Positions 1 through 7,291 of a stretch of 10,009 nt of DNA are shown here, piece after piece. The DNA lies in assembly GCA_015492755.1 (NCBI GenBank), contig WGEM01000149.1, positions 1 to 10,009 of the forward strand, given 5' to 3'. Numbering within the stretch: the stretch's first letter is position 1; each line of letters starts with the position of its first letter. The notes below the pieces were generated by a model. It worked only from the letters and a program-made list of their open reading frames with translations, had not been told where the DNA came from and did not search any database. The stretch comes from Gemmatimonadota bacterium. Lineage in GTDB: Bacteria; Gemmatimonadota; Gemmatimonadetes; Longimicrobiales; Gaopeijiaceae. The position numbers and the translations under genes are program-made.

Positions 1-577
1 CGGAGCGGGGGAGCTTCGCCACCTCCGAGCCGTTCACGAAGAATCTCACCGTGTCGCCCTTCGCCTCCACCGCCAGGACGTTCTTCACCGAGACGTCTTC
101 GCCGCGGTGGGCGTAGGAGCGGATGGCCTCATGTGAGGTCCAGGGGATGAGTGTGGGGGCGTCGGGGCCCACGCGACGCTTCACGATGAACTGCCCGCCG
201 TCACGGATGAGGAAGTAGGTATATTCGATGTCGTCGCCCTCCAGGTTCTTCCCGCCCAGGAAGATCCCGAAGGCCTCGCGGCGACCCTGGGGGTCGAAGA
301 GGAAGACCTCCATCTCGGCGCGGAAGTCGCCGGAGGCCTCCATGTCGGGTCCCCAGTAGATGGCGGCGGGGCCCGACGTGACGTGCCAGCCCGGCGGCAT
401 CTCCACGAACATCTCCAGGTCCGCCTCGGTAGCGCCCGGCCGGTCGAAGCGGACGTGCCAGCCTTCGGGACGTGCGAAGTCCTGCGCCGCTCCGGACGCG
501 GCGAGGGCGGTGAGGCCCAGGACGGCGACGAAGGCGCTGCGGGCGAGTGGGGCGGAGCGTCGGGGACGGAGGGACAT
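1..577 (-). CDS. Secreted LamG/DUF1080-like protein, C-terminus outside the window
   Basis: The frame is open from an ATG at 577 down to base 1 with no stop, so 192 residues are visible and the C-terminus is missing. A Shine-Dalgarno GGAGG (minus strand, 582-586) lies 4 bases before the ATG. Residues 1-31 form a signal peptide: an Arg-rich start, a hydrophobic core (AFVAVLGLTALAASG) and a likely cut near SGAA-QDF, so the product is periplasmic or surface-located. The mature part is rich in beta-strand patterns: GWHVRFDRPG (39-48), WHVTSGPAAIYWGP (64-77), EAFGIFLGGKNL (101-112), TYFLIRDGGQFIVKRR (120-135) and NVLAVEAKGDTVRFFVNG (166-183). The last stretch resembles the 'quantity, then small ligand' strands of concanavalin A-like LamG/DUF1080 domains, which often bind or cleave sugars. 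I see no catalytic residues, so the function is unknown. It is divergent from nirS and may share that gene's regulatory gap. Confidence is high for a gene and low for the family. Confidence 0.85.
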   Translation of the reverse strand, partial: MSLRPRRSAPLARSAFVAVLGLTALAASGAAQDFARPEGWHVRFDRPGATEADLEMFVEMPPGWHVTSGPAAIYWGPDMEASGDFRAEMEVFLFDPQGRREAFGIFLGGKNLEGDDIEYTYFLIRDGGQFIVKRRVGPDAPTLIPWTSHEAIRSYAHRGEDVSVKNVLAVEAKGDTVRFFVNGSEVAKLPRS

Positions 578-667
578 GGGGCCTCCACGGTGGGCGTGCA
601 CGTTGGGCGGACGGGGGAATAAGGTTCCAGCCGGCTGCACCGAAGTCAAACGCGCCGCCCACCGGGG

Positions 668-690
668 GATGTGGGGCATTTCCCCACATC
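668..690. promoter_or_regulatory. Perfect 9-bp inverted repeat in the divergent gap
   Basis: GATGTGGGG (668-676) and CCCCACATC (682-690) are exact inverted copies around the 5-base spacer CATTT. The repeat lies 91 bases before the leftward start at 577 and 141 bases before nirS at 831. It could be a protein-binding operator serving one or both divergent genes, or a hairpin in a leader transcript. There is no T-run on either side, so an intrinsic terminator is unlikely. I do not recognise the half-site as belonging to a known regulator. Confidence 0.5.
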
Positions 691-777
691 GCCACCGGCA
701 CCCACCCGACTGACGGCCCCGCCGGGCTCGTTAGGATTCGGTCGTGCCGGTGTGCCCGGGCATTTTTCCAGGTGTAA

Positions 778-801
778 AAACATCATCTCAGGGTGATGTT
801 T
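778..801. promoter_or_regulatory. 24-base palindrome upstream of nirS, putative operator or leader hairpin
   Basis: AAACATCA (778-785) and TGATGTTT (794-801) are perfect 8-bp inverted repeats around an 8-base spacer. The repeat ends 29 bases before the nirS ATG at 831, where an operator or 5'-leader hairpin would act. It is an AT-rich patch in a very GC-rich setting. It does not match the FNR/DNR consensus (TTGAT-N4-ATCAA), so a different regulator is implied if it is an operator; a Rrf2-type NO sensor is one possibility by inference only. No convincing -35/-10 pair could be placed next to it; TGTAAA (774-779) is at best a weak -10. Confidence 0.5.
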
Positions 802-819
802 CGAGTCGCCCACCCTGTC

Positions 820-825
820 AAGGAG
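820..825 (+). promoter_or_regulatory. Ribosome binding site fixing the nirS start
   Basis: AAGGAG sits 5 bases before the ATG at 831. It decides the start against an upstream in-frame ATG at 744, which has no such site, would run through the palindrome at 778-801, and would bury the lipoprotein signal peptide behind 29 extra residues. Confidence 0.8.
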
Positions 826-830
826 CTGTC

Positions 831-2792
831 ATGACCACGACGCCCCGTTTCGTTCGAGGAGCCATCGTGCTGGGCGCGTCCGTCGCGCTTGCCGCGTGCG
901 GAGGGGGTGAGCCCGCCACGCAGGAGCAGGAGGCGCCCGCCGCCACCGCGGTCTCCGAGAACCCGGTGAGTGCCGGACAGGCCATCTTCGAGCGTACGTG
1001 CTTCGCCTGCCACACCATCGGAGAGGGCCCGCGCATCGGGCCCGACCTGAAAGACGTTCACAAACGCCGCGACCGCGACTGGCTCGTGCGGTGGATCAAA
1101 GATCCCATCGGCATGAGTCAGACCGACTCCATCGGGAGGGCGCTCCTGGCGGAGTGGAACAACGTGCCCATGGCGCCCCAGTTCCTCTCCGACGAGGAGA
1201 TCGACCAGGTCCTGGAGTACATCATCGCGGTGAGCGAGGGCACGGTGCAGATGGCGTCGGGCGACGCCGGAGTGCCGGAGGAGCTCACGCCCGAGCAGTT
1301 CGAGCAGGCCAAGGAAATCTACTTCAACCGTTGTGCCGGCTGCCACGGGACGCTCCGCGCCGGCGCCACCGGGCCCAACATCCAGCCGGAGCGCACGCGC
1401 CAGATCGGCTCGGCGGCGCTGAAGGCCACGCTCACCCACGGGCTGCCGGGCGGGATGCCCGCCTGGGGAGACGCGGGTATCCTCACCGAGGACGAGATCG
1501 GCATCATGGCCCGGTACGTCCAGATGGACCCGCCGCCGCCGCCCGCCCGGCCCATGGCGGTGATCCGTAACTCCTGGAACCTGATGGTGCCGGTGGAGGA
1601 GCGTCCCACCCGGCCTGAGACGGACCGGAACTGGGAGAACTACTTTGGCGTGGTCCTCCGGGACGCCGGTGAGGTGGCCATCATCGACGGAGACACGAAG
1701 GAACTCCTCTCCATCATCGAGACGGGCTTCGCCGTGCACATCCTTCGATCTTCGTCCACCGGGCGCTACTTCTACGCGGTGGGACGTGACGGGAAGGTGA
1801 GCCTCATCGACCTCTGGCCGGAGACGCCGCAGCTCGTGGCGCAGGTGCAGGGCTGCTCTGACGCCCGCTCGGTGGACGCCTCCAAGTTCGAGGGCTACGA
1901 GGACCGTTACCTCATCGAGGGGTGCTACTGGCCACCCCAGTACGTGGTCTACGACGGGCTGACGCTGGAGCCGCTGGCGGTGCACGACGTGACGGGCAAG
2001 GCGGTGGATACCGGCGAGAAGCTGGACGAGGTGCGGGTGGCGGCCATTGTGGCATCGCACTTCGACCCGGTGTGGGTACTGGGACTGAAGGAGTCGGGCC
2101 ACGTGGGGATCGTGGACTACTCCAAGCCGAACTTCCCCATCGTGGCGAAGATTCCCACCGAGCGCTTCCTCCACGACGGCGGGTGGGATCACACCGGCCG
2201 CTACTTCATGATCGCCGCCAACCAGCGGGACAAGATGGTGGTGGTGGACGTCCAGGAGCAGAAGCTGGTCACCATGTTCGAGACCGGCCGGATTCCGCAC
2301 CCCGGCCGGGGCGCCAACTGGCAGGATCCGGAGTACGGGTGGGTGAACGGTACCACGCACATCGGGCAGGGGCGCTTCGTGGTATATGGCGCCGACCCGG
2401 TTGGGCGCCCCGACGTGGCATGGAAGGTGGTGCGCACCATCGACTTCGAGGGCTCGGGCTCGCTCTTCGTGAAGACCCATCCCAACTCGCCGTGGGTTTG
2501 GATGGACATGCCCCTCAACAACGACCCGAAGCGTACCCGCCAGACGTGCGTGTACTCGAAAGCGAAGGGGGAGATGGAGAAGTGCTTCACCATCGGCCCG
2601 CGCGGCACGGCCGTCCACTTCGAGTACAACAGGGACGGGACGGAGGTGTGGGTGAGCCTCTGGGATAAACAGGGTGAGATCGTCATCTTCGACGACCGCA
2701 CGCTCACCGAGAAGGAGCGCATCACCGGGGACTGGCTGGTGACGCCCACCGGTAAGTTCAACGTGTACAACACCTCGCACGACATCTACTGA
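831..2792 (+). CDS. nirS: Cytochrome cd1 nitrite reductase with extra N-terminal cytochrome c domain, lipoprotein
   Basis: A 653-residue protein that should reduce nitrite to nitric oxide in the periplasm during denitrification. Residues 1-23 form a lipoprotein signal with lipobox LAAC (lipidated Cys23), followed by a Gly/Ala/Glu-rich linker. Domain 1 (about 45-140) is a class I cytochrome c: heme site C57-FA-C60-H61, with Met114 (NVPMAP) as likely axial ligand. Domain 2 (about 152-233) is the usual NirS c domain: C168-AG-C171-H172, with Met209 in GGMPAWG. Residues 245-653 are the eight-bladed heme d1 propeller: RDAGEVAIIDGDTKE (277-291), AVH303 as likely d1 iron ligand, ARSVD (345-349), YWPPQYV (366-372), ASH410 and FLH448DGGWD as likely active-site histidines, HPGRGAN (490-496), and the hallmark end TPTGKFNVYNT (638-648). 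The propeller reads as NirS rather than the d1 proteins NirN or NirF, because the cysteine-heme domain, the DAGEVAIIDGD blade and the terminus are all of NirS type. NirS is normally soluble with one c heme; here it is lipid-anchored with two. No nir maturation genes are in view. It probably shares a transcript with the porin at 2887. Confidence 0.93.
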   Translation: MTTTPRFVRGAIVLGASVALAACGGGEPATQEQEAPAATAVSENPVSAGQAIFERTCFACHTIGEGPRIGPDLKDVHKRRDRDWLVRWIKDPIGMSQTDSIGRALLAEWNNVPMAPQFLSDEEIDQVLEYIIAVSEGTVQMASGDAGVPEELTPEQFEQAKEIYFNRCAGCHGTLRAGATGPNIQPERTRQIGSAALKATLTHGLPGGMPAWGDAGILTEDEIGIMARYVQMDPPPPPARPMAVIRNSWNLMVPVEERPTRPETDRNWENYFGVVLRDAGEVAIIDGDTKELLSIIETGFAVHILRSSSTGRYFYAVGRDGKVSLIDLWPETPQLVAQVQGCSDARSVDASKFEGYEDRYLIEGCYWPPQYVVYDGLTLEPLAVHDVTGKAVDTGEKLDEVRVAAIVASHFDPVWVLGLKESGHVGIVDYSKPNFPIVAKIPTERFLHDGGWDHTGRYFMIAANQRDKMVVVDVQEQKLVTMFETGRIPHPGRGANWQDPEYGWVNGTTHIGQGRFVVYGADPVGRPDVAWKVVRTIDFEGSGSLFVKTHPNSPWVWMDMPLNNDPKRTRQTCVYSKAKGEMEKCFTIGPRGTAVHFEYNRDGTEVWVSLWDKQGEIVIFDDRTLTEKERITGDWLVTPTGKFNVYNTSHDIY

Positions 2793-2806
2793 CGCTCCGT
2801 GACGGC

Positions 2807-2874
2807 GGGGGGTGGGTCGCACGCCCTCCCCCACTCGGGTCGTCGCCGATGGCTCGACTCCGATCCCATCGGAG
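2807..2874 (+). promoter_or_regulatory. Two potential hairpins between nirS and the porin gene
   Basis: The 94-base gap holds two inverted repeats. The first pairs GGGGG-T-GGG (2808-2816) with CCC-T-CCCCC (2824-2832) across a 7-base loop, with one T-T mismatch. The second pairs CTCCGAT (2858-2864) with ATCGGAG (2868-2874) across a CCC loop and stops 2 bases before the porin's Shine-Dalgarno. Neither is followed by a T-run. They could stabilise or attenuate the downstream half of a nirS-porin transcript or modulate ribosome access; this is inference from pairing only. Confidence 0.35.
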
Positions 2875-2886
2875 CCGGAGGAATCC

Positions 2887-4071
2887 ATGAAGACCAGACT
2901 CATCGCGGCGGTCTGCGCGCTGGCGGCGGTGGGCGCAACGCCCACCGCGGCCCAGGATGTCACCCTGAGCGGGCAGGTCCGGCCGCGCTACGAATACAGG
3001 GATCCCGTCGGCGGTGGGAAGGATGGAACCACCTCCATGAGGGTCCGCCTGGGCGCGCTGGCGGAGGTGGACGCCAACCTCTCCGTCTTCGTCCAGCTCC
3101 AGGACGTGCGCACGTGGGGCGAGGAGACGCACCCCCTCTTCGACCGGAGTGCCGACCAGCTCGACTTGCATCAGGGATACCTCCGCTACAAGGGAGAGAA
3201 GCTGGACTGGCTCACCGCGACGGTGGGGCGGATGGAGACCAACCTGGGCGGACAGCGCCTCGTGGGTGCCGTGAACTGGACACAGCAGGCCCAGAGCTTC
3301 GACGGGGTGCGGCTGGACCTGACCGGCGGCTGGGGAGACGTGAAGCTACTGGCGTACACGATCGCCGATGAGACCGCCCCCACCCAAGAGGTGGACAAGG
3401 AACTCTACGGGGCCTATGCCACGGTGAAGTCCGTGGGGCCCGGAGTTCTGGACCTGTACTGGCTCTACGACCGGGTGGAAGGGGCCACCAAGACCGATCA
3501 GCACGCGCTGGGCGCACGGTACGCCTTCGAGGGCACGGTGCGCGGGCGGGTGGAGGCGACACTGGAGACCGGCACACGTGCCGGGGCGGACCTGTCGGCG
3601 TTCATGGTCGGGGCGCGCCTCGGCACCTCGTTCGCCGGCGGCAAGGCGTCGGCCACCCTCTGGTACGATTACCTCTCCGGAGACGATCCGGGGACGGCGG
3701 AGGTGGAGGTCTTCCATACCCTGTACGCCACGAACCACAAGTTCTATGGCTTCGCCGATCTCTTCCTGAACATCCCGGTGCACACGGGGGGGGCGGGCCT
3801 GCAGGATCTGGCGCTCAAGATGGACTGGCGGCCGGAGTCTGACGTGCGCGTCGCCGCCGACCTCCACCGCTTCCGCACCGCCCGGGGCGACGTCCTGGCC
3901 TCCGACGACTTCGGTACGGAGCTGGACCTGACCCTTTCGCACCGCTACAGCCCGCATCTCACCGCCACCGCCGGGCTCTCGCGGGTCTGGAAGGGCGACG
4001 CCCTGGTGGAGCTGGGACGGCTCACGAAGGACATGACCTGGTTCTACGTCATGCTGGACGCCCGCTTCTGA
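2887..4071 (+). CDS. Alginate-export-type outer-membrane beta-barrel porin
   Basis: A 394-residue outer-membrane porin of the alginate export (AlgE-like) family. The start at 2887 is chosen over an in-frame ATG at 2812 because GGAGG (2877-2881) lies 5 bases upstream and a clean signal peptide follows (KTR start, hydrophobic core, cut near AAQ23). Family landmarks in order: VRPRYEYRDP (31-40), VQLQDVRTWGEE (69-80), LHQGYLRYKG (94-103), VGRMETNLGGQRLVGAVNW (113-131), SFDGVRLDL (137-145), YATNHKFYGFADLF (280-293), DLHRFRTARG (325-334). Alternating polar/hydrophobic strands run throughout, and the last residue is Phe394, as expected for a substrate of the outer-membrane assembly machine. Family members form channels for anionic polymers or small solutes, but many have no proven substrate, and alginate genes are not visible here. 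Coming 94 bases after nirS on the same strand, it may pass nitrite or another anion to the periplasm; that role is inference. Confidence 0.88.
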   Translation: MKTRLIAAVCALAAVGATPTAAQDVTLSGQVRPRYEYRDPVGGGKDGTTSMRVRLGALAEVDANLSVFVQLQDVRTWGEETHPLFDRSADQLDLHQGYLRYKGEKLDWLTATVGRMETNLGGQRLVGAVNWTQQAQSFDGVRLDLTGGWGDVKLLAYTIADETAPTQEVDKELYGAYATVKSVGPGVLDLYWLYDRVEGATKTDQHALGARYAFEGTVRGRVEATLETGTRAGADLSAFMVGARLGTSFAGGKASATLWYDYLSGDDPGTAEVEVFHTLYATNHKFYGFADLFLNIPVHTGGAGLQDLALKMDWRPESDVRVAADLHRFRTARGDVLASDDFGTELDLTLSHRYSPHLTATAGLSRVWKGDALVELGRLTKDMTWFYVMLDARF

Positions 4072-4076
4072 CGCCA

Positions 4077-4100
4077 CGGCGGCCCCGGAAGGGGCCGCCG
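4077..4100 (+). terminator. GC-rich hairpin after the nirS-porin pair
   Basis: CGGCGGCCCC (4077-4086) and GGGGCCGCCG (4091-4100) form a perfect 10-bp stem with a GGAA tetraloop of the stable GNRA type, starting 5 bases after the porin stop. The following bases (GCCTCTTGC) contain only a short pyrimidine run, so it may be a weak or L-shaped terminator or a 3'-end stabiliser rather than a canonical intrinsic terminator. Confidence 0.6.
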
Positions 4101-4177
4101 GCCTCTTGCGGCGCCGGGCGGGGGTCGGCCCATTGGCGGTGGTCCACGGCATGTTCACGTCCACCGCAGGAGTCTCG

Positions 4178-7100
4178 ATGTCGCGCCGTCCATTCCGCTG
4201 CGTGCCGCCGCACGCCCCGCTGTTTCTCGCACTCGCCGCGTTCCTGGCGTTCTCTCCGGGCGCGCACGCCCAGACGCCCCTGGGCGAGGCGCTTTCGGCG
4301 CTCTCGCTGAGGGAGATCGGGCCCGCCATCATGGGCGGTCGCGTCGCGGACCTCGCGGTGGTGGAATCCCGTCCGAGTACCTTCTATGTGGGGTTCGCCT
4401 CCGGCGGCGTGTGGCGCACCGACTCCGACGGCGCGGCGTGGACGCCCCTCTTCGACCACCAGCCCTGCGCGTCGGTGGGCGACGTCACGGTCTTCCAGGC
4501 GAATCCCCGCGTGGTGTGGGTGGGGACCGGCGAGCCTCAGAACCGCCAGAGTTCGCCATACGGCTGCGGCGTCTTCCGCTCCACCGACGGCGGCGCTACC
4601 TGGACGTCCCTGGGTCTCGAGGATACCCGCCACATCGGACGAATCGCGCTCCACCCCACCGATCCCGATGTGGCGTACGTGGCGGCGCTGGGCCACCTCT
4701 TCGGTCCCAACGAGGAGCGGGGCGTGTTCCGCACCACGGACGGAGGTGATACGTGGGAGCGGGTCCTTTACGTGGACGAGAACACGGGCGCCATCGACAT
4801 CGTGATGGATCCCTCCGACCCGAACACACTCTTCGCCGCCATGTATCAGCGGCGGCGTACCGTCTTCGGCTTCAGCGCCAGCGGGCCCGGGAGCGGCCTC
4901 TACCGCACCACCGACGGGGGCGAGACGTGGACGGAGCTCACCGTGGGGCTCCCGAAGGGCGACAAGGGACGGATCGGCATCGACATCTACCGCCGCAATC
5001 CCGACATCGTGTACGCGCTGGTGGAGTCGCGGGGGCAGGGGAGGGGGCTCTACCGGTCGGAGGACCGCGGCGAGACGTGGACCAGAATGTCGGCGCGTAA
5101 CCCGCGACCGATGTACTTCAGCCTCGTTCGCGTGGATCCCACCGACGACAGCCGCGTCTACCTGGGGGGCGTGCAGTTCTCCATCTCCGATGACGGCGGC
5201 CGCACCTGGACTGAGGGGAACGCGGCGGAGGGGATCCACGTGGACCATCACGCCCTCTGGATCGACCCGTCGGATCCGCAGCACCTGATTCTGGGCAACG
5301 ACGGCGGGGTGGCCTCCAGCCGGGACGGCGGGCGCTCGTGGCGCCACCACAACAACCTGGCGGTGGGGCAGTTCTATGAGATCGGGGTGGACATGAGCGA
5401 CCCGTACCGGGTCTGCGGTGGGCTGCAGGACAACAGTTCCTGGTGCGCGCCCAACCGGACGCTCACCCCGTACGGTCTCAGGAACCGAGACTGGTTCGAC
5501 GTCTGGGGGGGTGATGGGTTCTACAACCAGTTCGACCCCCACAACCCGGACGTGCTCTACAGTGAATCACAGGGCGGAAACTCGGGCCGGGTGCACCTGG
5601 CCACCGGCGAGGTCTGGACCATCCGCCCGCTCCCGCCCGCCGCCGAGGGCGACGAGGAACGGCGCTACCGCTACAACTGGAACGCGCCCATCGTGGCGTC
5701 GCGCCACCACCCGGGCACGGTGTATGTGGGCAACAACCACCTCATGCGTTCCCGGGACGGCGGGTTGAGCTGGGAGGAGGCCAGTCCCGACCTCACCCGG
5801 GCCATCGACCGGGACACGCTCACCATCATGGGTGAGCGGGTGACGGCGCGCACGCTCTCCCGCCACGACGGCACCGCCAACTACGGCACCATCACCGCCA
5901 TCGAGGAGTCGCCGCTCTCGGGGGACGTGCTCTACGTGGGCACCGACGACGGCAACCTCCAGGTGACGCTGGACGGCGGCGCCACCTGGACCAACGTCGC
6001 GGGCAACGTACCCGGCCTGCCGGACCGTTCCTACGTGAGCCGCATCGAAGCCTCGTACCACGAACCCGGCCGCGTGTACGCCACCTTCGACCTTCACTGG
6101 GACGACGACTACCGCCCCTACGTGTTCGTGAGCGAGGACTACGGGCGGAGCTGGAGATCCATTTCCACGGGGCTGCCGGAGTGGTCGGTGAACGTCATCC
6201 GGGAGCATCCCCGCGCACCCCGCCTCCTCTTCGTGGGCAACGAGGTGGGGGTGTACGTCTCCACCGACGGGGGCGCGAGCTGGCACCGGCTGGCCGCGCT
6301 CCCCACGGTGCCCGTGGACGACCTGGTGGTGCACGAGCGGGACAACGATCTGGTCATCGGCACGCACGGGAGGAGCATCTGGGTCCTGGACGACCTGAGT
6401 GTGCTGGAGCGCGCCAGCCAGGAGGACGTGTGGAGCGCCGATGCCTACCTCTTCCCCGTGGCGGAGGCCACCCAGTGGTTCCGGCTGGGAGGCTGGCCCT
6501 TCTGGGGTGAGGAGTTCGAGGGCGACAATCCCCCGGACGGTGCGGTGATCCGCGTGTGGCGGGGCGAGGGAGCCCAGGAGGTGAGGCTGAGGATCACCAC
6601 CTCCACCGGACAGACGGTGCGGGAGCTTGAGGTGCCGGAGGAGCCGGGTCTCCACGAAGTGGTCTGGGACCTCAGGGAAGCCGCGCCGGTGGAGGTGCCC
6701 GATGAGGACGACGGCGGTGGGGGCGGCTTCTTCCGCGCGTCGGTTCGGGGGCCGCTGGTCCTCCCCGGCACGTACATGGTGGAGCTCTCCGCCGGCACCA
6801 GTAGCGTCCAGCGGGAGGTGCGTGTGCGGCTGGATCCCCGGGTGGAGCCCGACCTGGACGCCCTCCGGGCGCGGCAGGAGGCGGCCCGGGACGCCGCCAC
6901 CATCGTGGGGACCATCACTCTGGCGCAGCGGTCGCTCCAGCGCCTGACCCGACAGCTCGCCGACGCGCGACGTCTGCTGGGTGAGGCAGGCGCGTCGGAG
7001 GAGCTCCGCGACGCCGCGCAGCAGCTCTCGGCGTCGCTGGACTCGCTCCGGAACCGCATCCAGGAGGCGAGTCCGGGAAGGGTGGTGTTCGGGATCGAAC

Positions 7101-7291
7101 GGAACGCCGGCCCGCCCACCGCGGATCAGCTGCGCGCAATTGACGAGGCGTGGGCGCGGGTGCCGTCGTTGGTGGAGGAGCTGAACGGGTTCATCACCCG
7201 GCGGGTGCCGGACCTCTACCGGCGCATGGCCGAGGCCGGTGTGCACCCCGACCCGGGTGAGCCGGTGCCGATGCCCCGCCGTGGCCGATAG
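4178..7291 (+). CDS. Secreted BNR/sortilin-type beta-propeller protein
   Basis: A 1,037-residue exported protein of the VPS10/sortilin-like, BNR-repeat 'glycosyl hydrolase' class common in Gemmatimonadota and Bacteroidota. The start at 4178 follows AGGAG (4168-4172) by 5 bases; in-frame ATGs at 4106 and 4151 lack this and would lengthen the signal peptide. Residues 1-31 are a signal peptide ending AHA-Q. The propeller spans about 42-740 and opens with IGPAIMGGRVADLAVV (47-62). Ten Asp-boxes (S/T-x-D-x-G-x-T/S-W) are visible at 135, 186, 244, 294, 337, 381, 525, 597, 652 and 695, with a degenerate one at 81. A beta domain follows (about 785-885, including LPGTYMVEL), and then a charged helical, possibly coiled-coil tail (about 890-965). 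The Gly run at 846-850 looks like a linker. Asp-boxes are structural, so hydrolase activity is not shown; binding or scaffolding of extracellular polymers is equally possible. It has its own start after the 4077-4100 hairpin and overlaps the next gene by 11 bases. Confidence 0.92.
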   Translation: MSRRPFRCVPPHAPLFLALAAFLAFSPGAHAQTPLGEALSALSLREIGPAIMGGRVADLAVVESRPSTFYVGFASGGVWRTDSDGAAWTPLFDHQPCASVGDVTVFQANPRVVWVGTGEPQNRQSSPYGCGVFRSTDGGATWTSLGLEDTRHIGRIALHPTDPDVAYVAALGHLFGPNEERGVFRTTDGGDTWERVLYVDENTGAIDIVMDPSDPNTLFAAMYQRRRTVFGFSASGPGSGLYRTTDGGETWTELTVGLPKGDKGRIGIDIYRRNPDIVYALVESRGQGRGLYRSEDRGETWTRMSARNPRPMYFSLVRVDPTDDSRVYLGGVQFSISDDGGRTWTEGNAAEGIHVDHHALWIDPSDPQHLILGNDGGVASSRDGGRSWRHHNNLAVGQFYEIGVDMSDPYRVCGGLQDNSSWCAPNRTLTPYGLRNRDWFDVWGGDGFYNQFDPHNPDVLYSESQGGNSGRVHLATGEVWTIRPLPPAAEGDEERRYRYNWNAPIVASRHHPGTVYVGNNHLMRSRDGGLSWEEASPDLTRAIDRDTLTIMGERVTARTLSRHDGTANYGTITAIEESPLSGDVLYVGTDDGNLQVTLDGGATWTNVAGNVPGLPDRSYVSRIEASYHEPGRVYATFDLHWDDDYRPYVFVSEDYGRSWRSISTGLPEWSVNVIREHPRAPRLLFVGNEVGVYVSTDGGASWHRLAALPTVPVDDLVVHERDNDLVIGTHGRSIWVLDDLSVLERASQEDVWSADAYLFPVAEATQWFRLGGWPFWGEEFEGDNPPDGAVIRVWRGEGAQEVRLRITTSTGQTVRELEVPEEPGLHEVVWDLREAAPVEVPDEDDGGGGGFFRASVRGPLVLPGTYMVELSAGTSSVQREVRVRLDPRVEPDLDALRARQEAARDAATIVGTITLAQRSLQRLTRQLADARRLLGEAGASEELRDAAQQLSASLDSLRNRIQEASPGRVVFGIERNAGPPTADQLRAIDEAWARVPSLVEELNGFITRRVPDLYRRMAEAGVHPDPGEPVPMPRRGR

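Noticed and set aside
614..649. Minus-strand promoter for the left-edge gene, with TTGACT (complement of 644-649) as the -35.
   Set aside because: The -35 match is good, but no acceptable -10 occurs at 16-18 bases, so it is not supported as a promoter.
744..830. Upstream ATG at 744 as the nirS start.
   Set aside because: It adds 29 residues before a clean lipoprotein signal peptide, has no Shine-Dalgarno and crosses the palindrome at 778-801. ATG 831 has AAGGAG at 5 bases.
691..830. FNR/DNR-type box (TTGAT-N4-ATCAA) before nirS.
   Set aside because: No such site was found; the only palindrome close to the gene has a different half-site.
831..2792. NirN or NirF (heme d1 maturation proteins) as the identity of the 831 gene.
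   Set aside because: The NirS-type c domain with GGMPAWG, the RDAGEVAIIDGDTKE blade, both candidate active-site His motifs and the TPTGKFNVYNT terminus together fit NirS better.
783..2963. A 726-residue open frame on the minus strand covering the whole of nirS.
   Set aside because: It is antisense to a gene with clear NirS motifs. Its translation is an Arg/His/Val/Pro-rich mix with no domain, as expected from the strong third-position GC bias of the real gene.
4178..7291. DNA-level tandem repeats or a CRISPR-like array suggested by recurring ACCGACGGCGG-type strings.
   Set aside because: They are the codons of the protein Asp-boxes (TDGG-x-T-W), irregularly spaced and not repeated as DNA units.
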